From NCBI GenBank assembly GCA_015179125.1, contig WHVA01000521.1:1-64000 (forward strand): a stretch of DNA of 64,000 bases, read 5' to 3'. The position numbers and the translations under genes are program-made. The notes beneath the pieces were generated by a model, which was given only the letters and a program-made list of their open reading frames with translations, made no database searches and was not told the origin of the DNA. The stretch comes from Gautieria morchelliformis (lineage: Eukaryota; Basidiomycota; Agaricomycetes; Gomphales; Gomphaceae). Shown in pieces: positions 62,285 through 64,000 of this stretch; the stretch's first letter is position 1; each line of letters starts with the position of its first letter.

Positions 62285-62961
62285 TGTTACGTATTGAGAT
62301 TTCCACTAAGTCGGAACTGGAAAGGACAGCGGCTTCAACTTATAGGTTGCGCCCCCAATGAACTATCGTCCTAAGTATTTCGGAACTGAGTCGGAAGTCG
62401 GAAAGTACTGAACCAAAGGTTGGTCGGAACTTGGGTCGGAACCGAGGCGGAAGGCGGAGAGAGACTGAGATCTTGCTAGACTCGCTGTGCTAAGAACAGG
62501 AGATGGAGCGAAGGAAATCAAGTATCGAAGGTGATTATCTGATTGCAGAATAAGAGACATACATGACGGGCTTTTATACAAAGAGCTGAGGCAACAGGTA
62601 ATGATATGGTACTAAGCAAATTCCGGAGGAAGCGGAAGTCGAGTAGACAATGCATGGGAACTAACTATTGGGAACAATGGGACTACAAGGGGGGTTCAGG
62701 GTAAGGTAGAACAATGGCAAAGAACAAGGGGTCGGGAAAACATAGCTGACAACGAACTACAAGGGTGACCGGATATATGGTCTTGATGGACGGTGAGGTG
62801 GGTCCGGTTGGTCCGAGTAATAGAGTCGAAAGAACAAGGGAAATGTACAAGGGGCGGAATGTCGGAAATAACAGAGGGGCGGAAAGTGTTGCGGAAATAT
62901 CGGAGGGGCGGAAGGTGTGGCGGAACTGAGGGTCGGAAGTCGGAAATGAACGGTTGTAACA
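62285..62961. mobile_element. solo LTR of a retrotransposon
   Basis: 677 bp bounded by TGTTAC...GTAACA (perfect 6-bp terminal inversion, TG...CA ends) and flanked by a 5-bp duplication AGAGC. It has no coding capacity and is full of short CGGAA/TCGGAA words, especially in its first 170 and last 120 bp. A single LTR with intact target duplication is the usual result of LTR-LTR recombination. It is unrelated in sequence to the copia LTRs; a Ty3-like origin is possible but not shown. Orientation is unknown. Confidence 0.82.
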
Positions 62962-62966
62962 AGAGC
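62962..62966. repeat. solo-LTR target duplication, right
   Basis: AGAGC, matching 62280-62284. Confidence 0.8.
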
Positions 62967-62989
62967 CTCTGGAACTGTGGAGCAACGTC

Positions 62990-63270
62990 ACGATGAAAGC
63001 CGGCAATTGACGTGATGCCACTTCCTCCGAGTCACTCTCCACGAGGTCACCAAACACTTCTGCAGTCCAATCAACTGGCCAACGACCCTCGTCTTACCTT
63101 CGGACGCGTTATTGGCTCCACTTCCGTAGCTGTAGCTGATAGTCGCTCCGGTGAGCTGGAGAACAGTAACTACACTCGCTAAGGCATTGGTCAGCATGCA
63201 GAAAGGTATTGACTACCAGCGACTTGCATGCTAATCCTAGAGCATCGGCCTCACCCTTGAGTTGCCAGTG
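62990..63270 (-). pseudogene. N-terminal fossil of a second NLR gene
   Basis: On the minus strand EADALGLA (about 63225-63262) and then, across an intron-like gap, ASVVTVLQLTGATISYSYG with NNASEGKTRVVGQLIGLQK (about 63055-63178) match the first two exons of the NLR at 59.6-59.8 kb (AAAMGLA; ANIIAVLRLTAATISACYN; NASRDKTRIIDQLFGLQK). The donor after exon 1 reads TGCAAGT where the intact copy has GGTAAGT. No NACHT domain follows; the solo LTR lies 29 bp beyond. It is a truncated duplicate. Confidence 0.7.
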
Positions 63271-64000
63271 GCGGGAGTAATGGAGAGCCAATCTTCATAT
63301 CTGAATGCATCAGGAAAAGCGAAGAGAGGGTATATACCATAGGTACAATATATACTTATTCTGCGGCTACATGAGCCCCTGTTTAAGAGTGTTCTGACGT
63401 GCATTATTGCAGGCTATACTGTATATGGTATATATGGGACCTTTCAATCCCTCAGGTCCTGTGCTTCGAGGATGCAGCATGCTAGACAGGGTGATGTCAG
63501 GGGACACCTGGTTTTGCAGCCCTGACACAATCCTGACCAGTTCCGACACAGCCCCAAGTTCCGCTTCCATTTCTGATTCTGCTTCTGGAAGCATTTCTGC
63601 TGGTCCCATTTGCTTCACCAATTCCACTCCATTTTCTGACTTCTGCTTTCAGAACAGTGTTGGAAGTCAAGTGACTCACATAGTATGTGATGTCCCAGGT
63701 TGGTCAAGGGTTGAGGAGGCCAGGGGAATACAGGGTTGATGGTAAGTGCCAGGTGTTGGCCCTGACTGCGGACTAGCATAGTATAATATGGCTTGCTGGC
63801 ATTGGGGGTCCTTACACTTTTCTCTTTGGATTTCCCCTTGTCAGATGAGAATCCCCTCTCTAGTATATTCTGTTCATTTATGTATGTACTTTGGATTTCT
63901 CCTTGTCAGTTGTGTGGTAGTGTGATTGCCACAGCTAGCTATGGTTGCCCTTACAACACCCAAAAACCAATCTTGACTATACCATACATATACAGTATAT
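63271..64000. other. right end of the window, no gene recognised
   Basis: The frame at 63407-63739 is serine-rich because of TTCTG/TTCCGA-type words and has no domain. The word TTTGGATTTC.CCTTGTCAG occurs twice at about 63826 and 63890, a small duplication. Nothing else is supported. Confidence 0.4.

Noticed and set aside
63407..63739. Serine-rich 110-codon frame
   Set aside because: The composition comes from repeated TTCTG/TTCCGA-type words; there is no domain or exon partner.

Overview
The window is nuclear DNA of a filamentous fungus, most likely a mushroom-type basidiomycete (Agaricomycetes). The signs are dense spliceosomal introns of about 40-60 nt, fungal versions of SNF1, MSS4/PIP5K, SYG1, VPS16, condensin and separase, a Ty1/copia retrotransposon, and an ankyrin-type NACHT NLR gene. 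I cannot name a species. Exon joins below were read by eye from GT/AG (sometimes GC/AG) sites and checked for reading phase; no RNA evidence was available.

Layout. 0.6-2.1 kb: divergent histones H2A and H2B. 3.4-5.8 kb: a two-RRM RNA-binding protein. 8.5-15.8 kb: separase (21 exons). 16.0-18.5 kb: PIP 5-kinase, followed by an inverted, decayed copy of its own 3' end (19.6-20.0 kb) and a small secreted, GPI-anchor-like protein. 21-24 kb: gene-poor DNA with short repeats. 24.2-25.4 kb: a fungal HNH nuclease. 25.9-31.1 kb: condensin subunit 1. 31.3-31.7 kb: RPB10. 31.9-38.2 kb: two histone H3 genes forming a near-perfect inverted repeat around SNF1 and a mitochondrial carrier. 38.5-40.4 kb: an arrestin-like protein. 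40.8-45.7 kb: a membrane protein, a 120-residue protein and VPS16. 45.8-50.6 kb: a HAD hydrolase and an SPX-EXS protein. From 50.6 kb on the DNA is accessory: ankyrin remnants, a complete copia element with target duplication, a broken NLR gene, protein kinase remnants, a small inverted-repeat element, a solo LTR with target duplication, and the N-terminal fossil of a second NLR.

The first 50 kb is mostly housekeeping: chromatin (H2A, H2B, H3 twice), chromosome segregation (separase, condensin), phosphoinositide, vacuole and phosphate functions (PIP5K, VPS16, SPX-EXS), energy sensing (SNF1) and transcription (RPB10). The histone promoters share a 12-nt motif next to a CACGTG element, which suggests common control. 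The last 13 kb looks like birth and decay of an NLR cluster with retroelement insertions.

Most notable: (1) 772 bp of identical inverted sequence carrying H3 and its introns on both sides of SNF1, a cassette that could undergo gene conversion or inversion; (2) a young copia element whose primer-binding site matches the anticodon arm of initiator tRNA-Met, but whose protease and integrase are damaged; (3) small or fragmented genes (RPB10, the GPI-like protein, the 120-residue protein, VPS16 exon 1) that appear only after splicing by eye.
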